Part shown: positions 1 through 8,416 of the stretch, in pieces
Position numbering within the stretch: the stretch's first letter is position 1
Layout: the number at the start of each line of letters is the position of its first letter
Assembly (NCBI GenBank): GCA_024103135.1
Contig: JAGFIZ010000106.1
Coordinates: 18,630 to 82,629 of the forward strand
Length of the DNA stretch: 64,000 nt
Reading direction: 5' to 3'
Source: Bradyrhizobiaceae bacterium
GTDB taxonomy: Bacteria; Bacteroidota; Ignavibacteria; Kapaibacteriales; Kapaibacteriaceae
Translations under genes and position numbers: made by a program
The notes under the pieces: model-generated
Database searches by the model: none
Told to the model about the DNA's origin: nothing
The model's input: only the letters and a program-made list of their open reading frames with translations

Positions 1-362
1 AGGATGTTGCGCAGCTCTGTAGGAATGATCTTGCTCTGTAGGTAGGTGAATTTTGTCTGGTCGTAGAACAACTGATTGTCTGAATCAGGTCCATCGATAA
101 AGGGTGCAAACGCAAAGGAGCTCCATGTAAGCACCTGACTAACGAACTGCGCACCCATGGTGTTATCGGCCACCTCTCCACACAGCAGGATGTCAGGCTT
201 GATCTGCTGCAAGATTTTGGCATACATCGGGATGCGGCCATCATCGTTACCTGCTCCATAGTTCAGCACATTGTACGTGCACACCCGAATGGTGTCAGCA
301 GCAGTCGAGGAGTATACAGTAAGTGTGCACAGGCAGAGCGCCAGTACGAGTCGTCTAGTCAT
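1..362 (-). CDS. Secreted endonuclease/exonuclease/phosphatase-family protein (5' part only)
   Basis: The gene runs off the left edge; only the first 120 codons are visible, starting from ATG at 362-360. The N-terminus is a clear signal peptide (MTRRLVLALCLCTLTVYSS, then TAA), so the product is exported. After it comes TIRVCTYNVLNYG, followed by an Asp/Gly-rich stretch and KPDILLCGEV. This is the opening strand-loop-strand of the endonuclease/exonuclease/phosphatase fold, where the Asn of 'YNVLNY' and the Glu of 'CGEV' belong to the metal site (in the family usually N..W/Y..E). Secreted members degrade extracellular DNA or act as phosphodiesterases, but the substrate cannot be told from this fragment. 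The His/Asp catalytic half lies outside the window. Confidence 0.75.
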   Translation of the reverse strand, partial: MTRRLVLALCLCTLTVYSSTAADTIRVCTYNVLNYGAGNDDGRIPMYAKILQQIKPDILLCGEVADNTMGAQFVSQVLTWSSFAFAPFIDGPDSDNQLFYDQTKFTYLQSKIIPTELRNI

Positions 363-444
363 TGTCCGCTACGCTAGGTTGAAACATCACGTCCTCACAA
401 AGATCGCACGTGCTATCCTAGGAGCAAGGAAAACAGGTAAAAAC

Positions 445-647
445 AGTGCCGGGGTGTTCACACCCCGGCACTCAGATTTAGCATTTGCGAAATGCGCCTT
501 CAGCGCTCCAGGCGCTAAGATTTTAAATTTCAAAGGATTACCAGATTTAGCGTGGAAATAGTGCCGGGGAGTTAACACCCCGGCACTGTTTTTGGGCTTA
601 TCCGCCAAGTGCCACTTTTAGTGCCGGGGTGTGAACACCCCGGCACT
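445..647. repeat. Cluster of three 28-bp palindromic repeats
   Basis: Three near-identical palindromes lie at 445-472, 560-587 and 620-647. Copies 1 and 3 have perfect 13-bp arms (AGTGCCGGGGTGT / ACACCCCGGCACT) around a 2-bp centre; copy 2 carries changes in the left arm. A 10-bp direct repeat (CAGATTTAGC) also occurs after copy 1 (about 473) and before copy 2 (about 541). Between 497 and 515 there is a weaker inverted repeat (AGCGCT ... AGGCGCT). The 317-bp gap between the divergent genes at 362 and 680 holds no gene that I can support. Short reading frames across it (repeated 'SAGV.TPRH'-type peptides) are only the palindromes translated. Such elements can act as bidirectional terminators or REP-like sequences. 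Confidence 0.8.
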
Positions 648-679
648 GCTTCCAGAAATGCTGCTGGTCTGCGCAATAT

Positions 680-1987
680 TTGTACGTGCCAAATGAACGG
701 ACAATACTTCGGTTCTGGTTGCCGCTGAGCAGCACGTGGTTGATGATGGCAGCAGAAGGACCGTTGCTTGCTGCTGTGGTTGCCCGTTTGGCGTTACCTA
801 CGATCAATCTTGCTGCGTACGGTGTGGCAGCGGCGGTGGCGATGCTTATTGAGTCGCCAGTTATTGGTTTGTTAAGTGCTGTGATCACCTTAGCCAACAC
901 CAGGCAGTCGGTAGAGCAGTTGCGCCGGTTCATGATTCGAGTGAACGTTGCAGTGAGCACTGTCATGGTCATTGCATGTCTGCCATGGGTGTTTGAACCG
1001 CTTGCTAGAATGATGCTGGGGTTGGGACATGATGTTGCGTGGAGGGTGCATGGCGGACTCGTCTGCATGATTCCTTGGCCAGCAGCGATTGGTGTGCGAC
1101 GGTTCTACCAAGGACTGCTCATTCGACAAGGGCGGACAAGGAGCGTAGCACATGGAACCGTTGTTCGGCTGACGATGATGGCGTCTACGGCCTTCATCCT
1201 TAGCTGGTTTAACCTTGAAGGTGTCCTCGTTGGCTGTATCGGCCTTACCGTTGGCGTGGTATGCGAAGCCATTGCCATCTGGCTGATTGCTAGGCGTTTG
1301 CCAGATCCGCAGTCTGTGATTGTACAGGAAGACCTCACCACCAAGGCCATCATGCAGTTCTACTTGCCGTTGGCTCTAACAAGTATTGTGAGCTTCCTGG
1401 CCGTACCGCTGCTGTCGGTCTTCATCAGCCGTCTGCCTGCTCCTATCGAGTCATTGGCTGTGTTGCCAGTGGTAAATGCTCTGCTGTTCGTGTTCCGCAG
1501 CTTTGGGTTCTCGTATCAGGAAGTTGGCATTGCCTTCGTCGGACAGGACAAGAACACCTATCCAGTAGTGCGAAGAGTTGGCCTTTGGATTACCATCGGC
1601 ACTACTGCTGCAATGCTCATTGTGTCGTTTACTCCCTTGCTAGGCTGGCTTTACGAGCATGTGTTTGCTCTTAAGACGTCGCTTGTTTCGATGGCTATTC
1701 TACCGACGCAACTGCTCATCATCATTCCGATGACGGCTGCGATGTACTCTCTCCAGCGAGCGGTGATGATTACTTCCCGGCGAACCATTCACGTATCAAT
1801 TAGCATGATCATCGAAGTTGGTAGCATGGCCATGTTGATGTTGCTCCTCATTAGCCTGCAACACGTCATGCACATTGATGGAATGCTGGCAGCAAGCATC
1901 GCTACAGCAACGGGCATGATCCTTAGCACGGCCTATGCCTTTGTGATATCCCGACGCGAACGCCATAGCTGGACGTTGTCGACATAA
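680..1987 (+). CDS. Multi-pass membrane protein, MOP (MATE/flippase/ANKH-like) superfamily
   Basis: The 435-residue product is almost entirely hydrophobic, with about 10-12 predicted membrane helices. It lacks a cleavable signal. Segments such as LRFWLPLSSTWLMMAAEGP, the loop RRFYQGLLIRQGRTR near residue 140, and the two-halves architecture recall the MATE/polysaccharide flippase superfamily and its ANKH-like branch. These move drugs, lipid-linked sugars or small anions across the inner membrane; the substrate is unknown. The start is uncertain: TTG at 680 or GTG at 686, with no clear ribosome-binding site, and the sequence immediately upstream is the palindrome cluster. It stands alone between the palindromes and a tandem repeat. 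Confidence 0.6.
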   Translation: MYVPNERTILRFWLPLSSTWLMMAAEGPLLAAVVARLALPTINLAAYGVAAAVAMLIESPVIGLLSAVITLANTRQSVEQLRRFMIRVNVAVSTVMVIACLPWVFEPLARMMLGLGHDVAWRVHGGLVCMIPWPAAIGVRRFYQGLLIRQGRTRSVAHGTVVRLTMMASTAFILSWFNLEGVLVGCIGLTVGVVCEAIAIWLIARRLPDPQSVIVQEDLTTKAIMQFYLPLALTSIVSFLAVPLLSVFISRLPAPIESLAVLPVVNALLFVFRSFGFSYQEVGIAFVGQDKNTYPVVRRVGLWITIGTTAAMLIVSFTPLLGWLYEHVFALKTSLVSMAILPTQLLIIIPMTAAMYSLQRAVMITSRRTIHVSISMIIEVGSMAMLMLLLISLQHVMHIDGMLAASIATATGMILSTAYAFVISRRERHSWTLST

Positions 1988-1989
1988 CC

Positions 1990-2142
1990 GTCCACCGGCT
2001 ACGTAGCCCCCTGCCACCTACGTTCAATCGTTGGTGTGCCGCTAGCTATCGCCGTCGTCCACCAGCTACGTAGCCCCCTGCAACCATGTTCAATCGTTGG
2101 TGTGCCCCGTGCTATCGCCACCCAATGGTTGGCGTGCCCCCT
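1990..2142. repeat. Imperfect 67-bp tandem repeat, two copies plus a partial third
   Basis: The segment starting at 1990 (GTCCACCGGCTACGTAGCCC...) recurs at 2057 with few changes, a 67-bp period, through GCTATCGCC at the end of each unit. A shorter third piece (TTGGCGTGCCCCCTACCA) follows at about 2129. Each of the two full units contains one AGCCCCCT octamer (2005 and 2072). The repeat fills the gap between the membrane-protein stop and the ABC gene start at 2160. Short frames across it have no protein character. Confidence 0.75.
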
Positions 2143-2159
2143 ACCACTATCTTTGCCGC

Positions 2160-3953
2160 ATGGAAAACTTGCTGGAAGTGCAGAACCTTGTTACCGAGTT
2201 CAAAACCGAGAATGCAACGGTAAAGGCCGTTGATACGGTGAGCTTTACGGTGAAGAAAGGACGTACCCTGGGCATCGTTGGCGAGAGTGGTTCGGGTAAG
2301 AGCGTCACCAGTCTAAGCGTGATGCGTCTGATCCAGACGCCACCAGGAAGAATTGCCAGTGGTAAGGTGCTCTTTACGGAGAAGGACGGGTCGGTAACCG
2401 ACCTGCTTTCTCTTCCCGAAGAAACCATGCGCAAGTATCGCGGTAATCGCATTGCCATGATCTTCCAGGAACCCATGACGAGTCTGAACCCAGTGTTTAC
2501 CTGTGGCGATCAGATCATTGAAGCCATCCGCTTGCACCAGCAGGTGAGCGTGGCAGAAGCAGAACGACGTACGCTGGAGCTGCTTGAAGAAGTACAGTTG
2601 CCAAGACCTGAACAGATGATGAAGTCCTATCCGCATCAACTGTCGGGCGGACAAAAGCAGCGCGTGATGATTGCCATGGCCATGAGCTGCAATCCCGACC
2701 TCTTGATCGCCGATGAACCAACAACGGCGCTGGATGTGACCGTGCAGGCAACCATCCTGGACCTGATGCGCAAACTGCAGAAGGACCATGCAATGAGCAT
2801 GATGTTCATCACGCACGACCTTGGTGTGATTGCAGAGATTGCCGACGATGTGATCGTAATGTACAAGGGCAAGATCGTCGAACAAGGTCCGGTCGAACAA
2901 ATCTTCGCCAATCCCCAACATCCCTACACCAAGGGTCTGCTGGCTTGTAGACCTCGGCTTGACAAGAAGCTGAAGGTGCTGCCAACGGTGCATGACTTTA
3001 TGGACGAGGCCGCCGACGGCAGTATCACCGAACGCTCACACGATAACGTCGATGCCGTTGTACACCGCTTGTCGTTCACAGCCGAAGAGATCTCCACCCG
3101 CAATACCGAACTCTCTACACTCGCACCCATCCTGGACGTCTCCAACCTCGAAGTACACTTCCCAATCAAGAGCGGTCTGTTCGGTCGCACCACCGGCTGG
3201 GTTAAAGCCGTCGACGGTATCTCCTTCAACGTCAAGCCCGGCGAAACACTCGGCCTGGTAGGCGAAAGCGGATGTGGGAAGACAACCACCGGACGCGCCG
3301 TATTGCGCCTTGTAGAGCCCACCGGCGGCTCCGTCATCTTTCAAGGTAAGGATGTCAGGGGGCTTGGCTCTCGCGAGTTGAAGGCCATGCGCAGAGATTT
3401 CCAGATCATATTCCAGGATCCATATTCATCGCTTAACCCTCGTCTAAGCGTGGGTAGTGCGATTATGGAAACGTTGCAAGTGCACAACGTCGACGAGTCT
3501 GAACGTGCTCGCAAGGACCACGTGCTGTACCTGCTGGATAAGGTGAATCTTCTGCCGCGACACTTCAACAACTATCCTCATGAGTTCTCTGGCGGACAGC
3601 GACAGCGTATCTGCATTGCTCGAGCCCTGGCACTCAAACCCAAGCTGTTGATCTGCGACGAAAGTGTCAGCGCACTCGACGTAAGCGTTCAAGCTCAGGT
3701 ATTGAATCTGCTTGTGTCACTCCGAGATGAGTTCAAGCTCACCTACATCTTCATTTCGCACGACCTTAGTGTGGTGAAGTTCTTGAGTGATCGCATTGCC
3801 GTGATGAGCGCTGGCAAGATCGTAGAGATGGGTACGGCTACGGAAGTGTACGAGAACCCAACGCAAGAGTATACTCGTAATCTGATCGATGCCATTCCGT
3901 TGGGTACGGTGGAGGATATTCGTAAACGTCGAGCAGACAAGAGCGCTGCATAA
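2160..3953 (+). CDS. Peptide/nickel-type ABC transporter ATPase with two fused nucleotide-binding domains
   Basis: The 597-residue protein is two ABC ATPases in tandem, as in GsiA/YejF or a DppD-DppF fusion. The first domain has Walker A GESGSGKS at residues 41-48, signature LSGGQKQRV, Walker [14 protein letters not shown], and the oligopeptide-family tail motif [11 protein letters not shown]. The second has [29 protein letters not shown] and the tail [12 protein letters not shown]. It would energise uptake of di/oligopeptides or a similar solute, but no permease or binding-protein gene lies next to it, so partners must be encoded elsewhere. The ATG at 2160 begins [11 protein letters not shown], the normal family start; an upstream in-frame extension to 2097 lies in the tandem repeat and is not believed. 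It is followed 16 bp later by the MlaF-like gene. Confidence 0.9.
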   Translation: MENLLEVQNLVTEFKTENATVKAVDTVSFTVKKGRTLGIVGESGSGKSVTSLSVMRLIQTPPGRIASGKVLFTEKDGSVTDLLSLPEETMRKYRGNRIAMIFQEPMTSLNPVFTCGDQIIEAIRLHQQVSVAEAERRTLELLEEVQLPRPEQMMKSYPHQLSGGQKQRVMIAMAMSCNPDLLIADEPTTALDVTVQATILDLMRKLQKDHAMSMMFITHDLGVIAEIADDVIVMYKGKIVEQGPVEQIFANPQHPYTKGLLACRPRLDKKLKVLPTVHDFMDEAADGSITERSHDNVDAVVHRLSFTAEEISTRNTELSTLAPILDVSNLEVHFPIKSGLFGRTTGWVKAVDGISFNVKPGETLGLVGESGCGKTTTGRAVLRLVEPTGGSVIFQGKDVRGLGSRELKAMRRDFQIIFQDPYSSLNPRLSVGSAIMETLQVHNVDESERARKDHVLYLLDKVNLLPRHFNNYPHEFSGGQRQRICIARALALKPKLLICDESVSALDVSVQAQVLNLLVSLRDEFKLTYIFISHDLSVVKFLSDRIAVMSAGKIVEMGTATEVYENPTQEYTRNLIDAIPLGTVEDIRKRRADKSAA

Positions 3954-3969
3954 GACAGCAGAGTCCACC

Positions 3970-4755
3970 ATGATTCAACTCCGTGGCATTACAAAGTCAT
4001 TCGGTGCAAAGACCGTTCTCAAAGGCATCGACCTAGCCATACCAACCGGTAGCACCATGTGCATCATCGGTCGGTCCGGCTGCGGAAAAAGCGTCCTCCT
4101 TAAACACATTGTCGGCCTACTCAAGGCCGATGCAGGCGATGTAGAAATCGATGGCAGGAACGTACGCAAGCTCTCCCGTCACGATCTCTTTGCCCTCCGT
4201 CAGCGCATTGGTTACGTATTCCAAGGTGCTGCACTCTTTGACTCGATGACGGTGAAGGAGAACGTCACCATTGGCATGGTCGAGCACGGCGTCACCGATG
4301 CCAAGCTTCTGGATTCCGAAGCCTGCCGAGTGCTTAGCGCCGTTGGACTGTTACCACCCGTCGAAGAGTATGAGAGTGCTGCATTCCAGAAGGAATACGC
4401 CATCATCATGAACAAGAAGCCAAGCGACCTGAGCGGCGGTATGCGCAAGCGCGTTGGCGTGGCGAGGGCCTTGGTTGGCCGTCCCGACTACATTTTTTAT
4501 GACGAACCTACAACGGGCCTGGACCCGGTGACGTCGCAGCAGATCGACGACTTGATTGGCGTTCTTGCACGAAACCTAAAGGTGACGTCGATAGTGATTA
4601 CACACGACATGTTCAGCGTTTTCAACGTTGCCGACAGGGTTGCCATGATTCACGAAGGCGTGGTGCGATTTGAGGGGACAGTCCCCGAGCTACGCGATAC
4701 CACCGACACGGAAGTAACCGACTTCCTGTCGCGATATGTAGCAGAAGGCTTCTAA
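3970..4755 (+). CDS. MlaF-like (MCE family) lipid-transport ABC ATPase
   Basis: The 261-residue protein has Walker A GRSGCGKS (34-41), a signature LSGGMRKRVGVARAL, Walker B YIFYDEPTTGLDP, and the MlaF-type ending with 'VFNVADRVAMIHEG'. The family powers phospholipid or sterol movement between inner and outer membrane with MlaE (permease) and MlaD (MCE protein), neither of which is adjacent. The ATG at 3970 gives the usual MIQLRGITKSFG start; an upstream in-frame start inside the previous gene is unlikely. Between the helix ending 'SAVGLL' and the signature there are about 18 more residues (PPVEEYESAAFQKEY region) than in typical MlaF proteins. It is probably co-transcribed with the preceding ABC gene. 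Confidence 0.88.
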   Translation: MIQLRGITKSFGAKTVLKGIDLAIPTGSTMCIIGRSGCGKSVLLKHIVGLLKADAGDVEIDGRNVRKLSRHDLFALRQRIGYVFQGAALFDSMTVKENVTIGMVEHGVTDAKLLDSEACRVLSAVGLLPPVEEYESAAFQKEYAIIMNKKPSDLSGGMRKRVGVARALVGRPDYIFYDEPTTGLDPVTSQQIDDLIGVLARNLKVTSIVITHDMFSVFNVADRVAMIHEGVVRFEGTVPELRDTTDTEVTDFLSRYVAEGF

Positions 4756-4757
4756 AA

Positions 4758-4782
4758 GTGTAACGAAACTGTCCCGTTACAC
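4758..4782. terminator. Stem-loop behind the MlaF-like gene
   Basis: Perfect 8-bp arms GTGTAACG (4758-4765) and CGTTACAC (4775-4782) with a 9-nt loop lie 2 bp after the stop codon. There is no T-run after it, so it may be a weak terminator or an mRNA-stabilising hairpin rather than a classical intrinsic terminator. Confidence 0.45.
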
Positions 4783-4797
4783 GTCATTGCACGCCAC

Positions 4798-7700
4798 ATG
4801 ACCCGAATTCCAAGCCCCCTTCCATTCCTGATCCTGTTCTTTGTCCTGGTGATGTCTGCCGCGTCCGCCGCTGCACAGCTTACCATGCAGCAGGTTGCTT
4901 TTCCCGCCGGGTCGCCGATCGACGTAACTGGCTATCCCAACGTACGCTTACAGGTACGCATCCTGGACAGCGGTACACCCGTCCAACTTCAAAAGCCGGC
5001 ATTCTCGATTCTGGAGACCAACATCGCCTACGACCCAAGTGCTGTTACGTATTCGGGTAATGGCATCCATGTGATTGAGTGGACGGTAAACCGCTTTGGC
5101 TTCTTTCAGTGTGCCGTAGTTGCTTCGCACAACGGGTACACAGCATCAACAACGGCATCGGCAAATGTTGGTAAGGTGAAAGGGGCTAATGTAGTCGTGC
5201 AGGATAGTACAGGCAGACTCCTGCCTCGGTTCTATGATGCAGGAGTAGTCGAGGCAGGTGAAACCGACACACTCAAGTTTCGCATCGTTGCAACCGAAGC
5301 AGCATTGGCTGGTGATCCACAACAAGAGCGACCAATCCTGCTCGAATCCGTTACTACAACACGTCCGGAATTTCAGGTAATCTGGAAGGGCTCATATGGT
5401 TCAGGCGCTTTGCCTACAAACATCATCTCGCCGCTATCCTATCGTGTTGACGTAGTCTGCAAGCCCACGAACAACGAACCGCTCTTTGATGTGCTGACGG
5501 TGACCTTCGAAGGTGGCATGCGCACAACGTGCATGCTTATTGCCAACGCACCAACCTATCCACGCAGAACCATCCTGGAGCTACGCACACCGAATGGCGG
5601 TGAGAATCTTGCACCATGTCAGGAAGTGCCAATACGATGGGTGGGCATGCTCCCTGGCTTTAAAGCACACCTGGAAGTGTCCACCAATGATGGCCGCACG
5701 TGGGAGTATATCGACAGTACAGCCGACAGTTCGTATTCCTGGCGCGTTCCCGCTACGTATTCCGACAGTGTTCGCATCCGCGTCTACCAGAAGTTCGAGT
5801 CGTCTGGTAGCATCTGGCTGCACGGACCCAAGGCACCGGTAACCAACATTGCCTATAGTGCTGATGGACGATACCTTGCTGCTGCCTATACCAACGGCCT
5901 GATACAGGAATGGGACGTAGTGAGTGCAACCAAGGCAAACAGTTATCAAGTCGAAGGGATGGGCAGCTCGCGCATCCGCGCCTTGACGTACGTTGGCACT
6001 ACGCGATCCATCGTGGCAAGCATATCACGTCCAACCAGTAAGGGCGGCACCCTACAACGGTTTGACCCCGGCACGACTACTGTTGTGGCAACGGCCTCGA
6101 TACCCAATGATCTTGCTGTTGCAGACGTTGCCAGCAATGCAAGTGGTACATTGTTGTATCTACTCCCGGAGTTTGCTTCGAGAATTCCCGTCTTCAATCC
6201 TCAAACACTGACAGAAAAACAAGCAATCCAGCTTCCAGGAACGGCAGCATCAGCAGCACTCAACGGCAATAGCCTTGCAGCATCCTTGCTGAACGGCGAA
6301 GTCATCACCTTCAACAGCGAAACAGGCGTAGAGACTGATCGTTCGCAAACCGGATTGGCAGAAGCATTGGGTCCGTTTGCCAACAAAATGGCAACGTCCG
6401 TGACAGGTAGATTGGTTGCATTGGCTGGACAGTCGTTGGTAGGCCTTGCCAATGGTCCTAAGGAGCAGCGGACGTTTGTTTACGACATGCAGGAAGATCG
6501 CGTAGTGAAGATTCTCTATCGCGAAGGAAGCGACGTCGTCAACCTTGGCTTTAGTCCCAGCGATGCCTTCCTTGGCTTTGGTTTTGGCTTCAACCCGCAG
6601 TTTGTTGTGTATGACCTTGCTCGTGGGATAACGCTACCACCAACAGGATCTTCGGCTGGACATCAGAATGAACTATCCGACATTGCCTTTGGTCCTGACG
6701 CTGCCACCGTTGCCACAAGCTCCACCGACAGTACCTACAACCTGTTGCTACGGAGAGTGTCGATACCGGAAACCGATATGTCGGATGCCGTCTTTAGCAT
6801 CGCGCCGGTAGACCTTTCCATCACGCCTATTGCACTGGCACCGCGTCTTGTGGCTACACGCACCGATTCTACGATCGATGCCAACGTATGCAATACGGGC
6901 AGGGTGCTGGCAATCATCACTAGTGCACGGGCACTCGGTGGATCATGGCTCTCCGTGATTGCTCCTACTGGTGTTGATACCGTTGCTCCAGGTGAATGCT
7001 TGACGCTTAAGCTGCAGGTCTTTGCGCGTGATACGGGTCTACTTACCGACACCATCGAGCTAGTTGCTTGTGGTGTACGATTCCTGGTTCCAGTGCAGAT
7101 GTACATTGCCGATCGCAATGTGCAGGTAGTAACAACGGTCGAAGACTTCGGTGATCTCTGCGTAGGTAGCTCACGCAAACAATCGTTTGTACTGGTTCGG
7201 AATGACGATGCCATACCATTGCACATCACCAATGTGTATGTAGAGGGTGGACTTGGTGCCGACTTTAGGGTTGCTACGTCCGATACGGACACGATTCTTG
7301 CACCTGGTGCTACCTGGGACATTGAAATCGAGTTTACACCAACTAAGCTTGGTCTGGATACAGGCGTGGTGATCATCCGGTATGAGCACCTCGAATCAGT
7401 AAAGCGAACGATGATCGTTACCGGCAGAGGTAGTGGAGCCGACCTGCAGTTGTCCCACACAACCTTACCATTCATCCCGGAGATACCACTACGAACCGTT
7501 ACGATTACCAACCACAGTAACAACGACGTGCAGATTACGGCAGCAGACGTTACGAGTGGTCAACCCTTCATCATTCGCACACCACTACCTCAAACGCTTG
7601 CTCCCAATCAGTCGATGGAGCTTACCATTGAGTACCTGGGTGGTGCTGTTGCTGCAGACGCACAGGTGGCACTCACGGCAACGCCATGTGCAGCACAAAC

Positions 7701-8415
7701 GAACATTGGGCTTACACTCTATTCCGGCTCAACCACAATTACGGCACCGTCCGTAGTTGCCGATCCGCGGTCGGATACCACGTCAATCCCAATCTATGCA
7801 TCGATCACCGAGGCCGTACCATACAAGGGCGTCAGGTCGTTTACCGGAACTTTGCTCGTGAACCCACGACTCTATCTTGCGCACAGCATCAGCTCGGCAG
7901 TTGGCCAGGCCTCCATCGTCTCGCAGGACGTTGTTGAGGGCTGGCGATACATCGTGTTTACGGTCGAAGGCAATTTCGAAGGCGTCCATGAACTTGTTCG
8001 ACTTGTCGGCTACGCAGGGATGGCCGAAACCGACAGTTCAGTGCTATCATTCGATAGTGCAACAGCTGGTTTTGGTGCAAGTGTTACCATGAAGTATGAA
8101 TCAGGCATGCTGCGCATTGAACATCCCGACCCTACACGACGTATCGTGCAGAAGGCACAGTTTACGGTAGCGGGAATTGTTCCAATGCCCGTGCAAACAC
8201 ATGGTCATGCATTGCTGAATGTGACAGAGGCCACACCACTAACCATTCGAATACTGGATGCTCAAGGCGTCGTGGTTGCTTCAACCCACACCAACGCTCC
8301 AGTGGGGCCGATGGAGCAACAACTTCCGGTTTCTGCGCTTGTTCCCGGTGCTTATGTTGTTGAGTATGCCGGCACCACCACAACCGTTCGCACACCTCTG
8401 GTGGTGATACACTAA
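4798..8415 (+). CDS. Large secreted beta-rich protein: PNGGE, WD40-like and choice-of-anchor (Hydin-like) domains
   Basis: The 1,205-residue protein starts with a signal peptide (residues 1-27, ending SAAAQ). A region with NGGE at about 265 (WVGMLPGFKAHLEVS, STNDGRTWEYI) matches the PNGGE-type beta domain found on envelope proteins. From about 345 to 660 there is a propeller-like stretch with WD40 character (VTNIAYSADGRYLAAAYTNG, then IQEWD; later SDIAFGPDAATVATSS). From about 690 to 1000 come two or three ASPM/SPD2/Hydin-type beta sandwiches ('FGDLCVGSSRKQSFVLVRND', 'IEFTPTKLGLDTG'). The last 80 residues resemble a weak T9SS sorting tail (LVPGAYVVEYAG). It is predicted to be exported and surface-attached; the ligand is unknown. 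One base separates its stop from the following OmpA-like gene, so the two are probably one operon. Confidence 0.75.
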   Translation: MTRIPSPLPFLILFFVLVMSAASAAAQLTMQQVAFPAGSPIDVTGYPNVRLQVRILDSGTPVQLQKPAFSILETNIAYDPSAVTYSGNGIHVIEWTVNRFGFFQCAVVASHNGYTASTTASANVGKVKGANVVVQDSTGRLLPRFYDAGVVEAGETDTLKFRIVATEAALAGDPQQERPILLESVTTTRPEFQVIWKGSYGSGALPTNIISPLSYRVDVVCKPTNNEPLFDVLTVTFEGGMRTTCMLIANAPTYPRRTILELRTPNGGENLAPCQEVPIRWVGMLPGFKAHLEVSTNDGRTWEYIDSTADSSYSWRVPATYSDSVRIRVYQKFESSGSIWLHGPKAPVTNIAYSADGRYLAAAYTNGLIQEWDVVSATKANSYQVEGMGSSRIRALTYVGTTRSIVASISRPTSKGGTLQRFDPGTTTVVATASIPNDLAVADVASNASGTLLYLLPEFASRIPVFNPQTLTEKQAIQLPGTAASAALNGNSLAASLLNGEVITFNSETGVETDRSQTGLAEALGPFANKMATSVTGRLVALAGQSLVGLANGPKEQRTFVYDMQEDRVVKILYREGSDVVNLGFSPSDAFLGFGFGFNPQFVVYDLARGITLPPTGSSAGHQNELSDIAFGPDAATVATSSTDSTYNLLLRRVSIPETDMSDAVFSIAPVDLSITPIALAPRLVATRTDSTIDANVCNTGRVLAIITSARALGGSWLSVIAPTGVDTVAPGECLTLKLQVFARDTGLLTDTIELVACGVRFLVPVQMYIADRNVQVVTTVEDFGDLCVGSSRKQSFVLVRNDDAIPLHITNVYVEGGLGADFRVATSDTDTILAPGATWDIEIEFTPTKLGLDTGVVIIRYEHLESVKRTMIVTGRGSGADLQLSHTTLPFIPEIPLRTVTITNHSNNDVQITAADVTSGQPFIIRTPLPQTLAPNQSMELTIEYLGGAVAADAQVALTATPCAAQTNIGLTLYSGSTTITAPSVVADPRSDTTSIPIYASITEAVPYKGVRSFTGTLLVNPRLYLAHSISSAVGQASIVSQDVVEGWRYIVFTVEGNFEGVHELVRLVGYAGMAETDSSVLSFDSATAGFGASVTMKYESGMLRIEHPDPTRRIVQKAQFTVAGIVPMPVQTHGHALLNVTEATPLTIRILDAQGVVVASTHTNAPVGPMEQQLPVSALVPGAYVVEYAGTTTTVRTPLVVIH

Positions 8416-8416
8416 C

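Noticed and set aside
271..608. Short frames across the palindrome cluster on both strands
   Set aside because: The plus frame is antisense to the secreted nuclease gene and then reads palindromes; the minus frame is only repeats.
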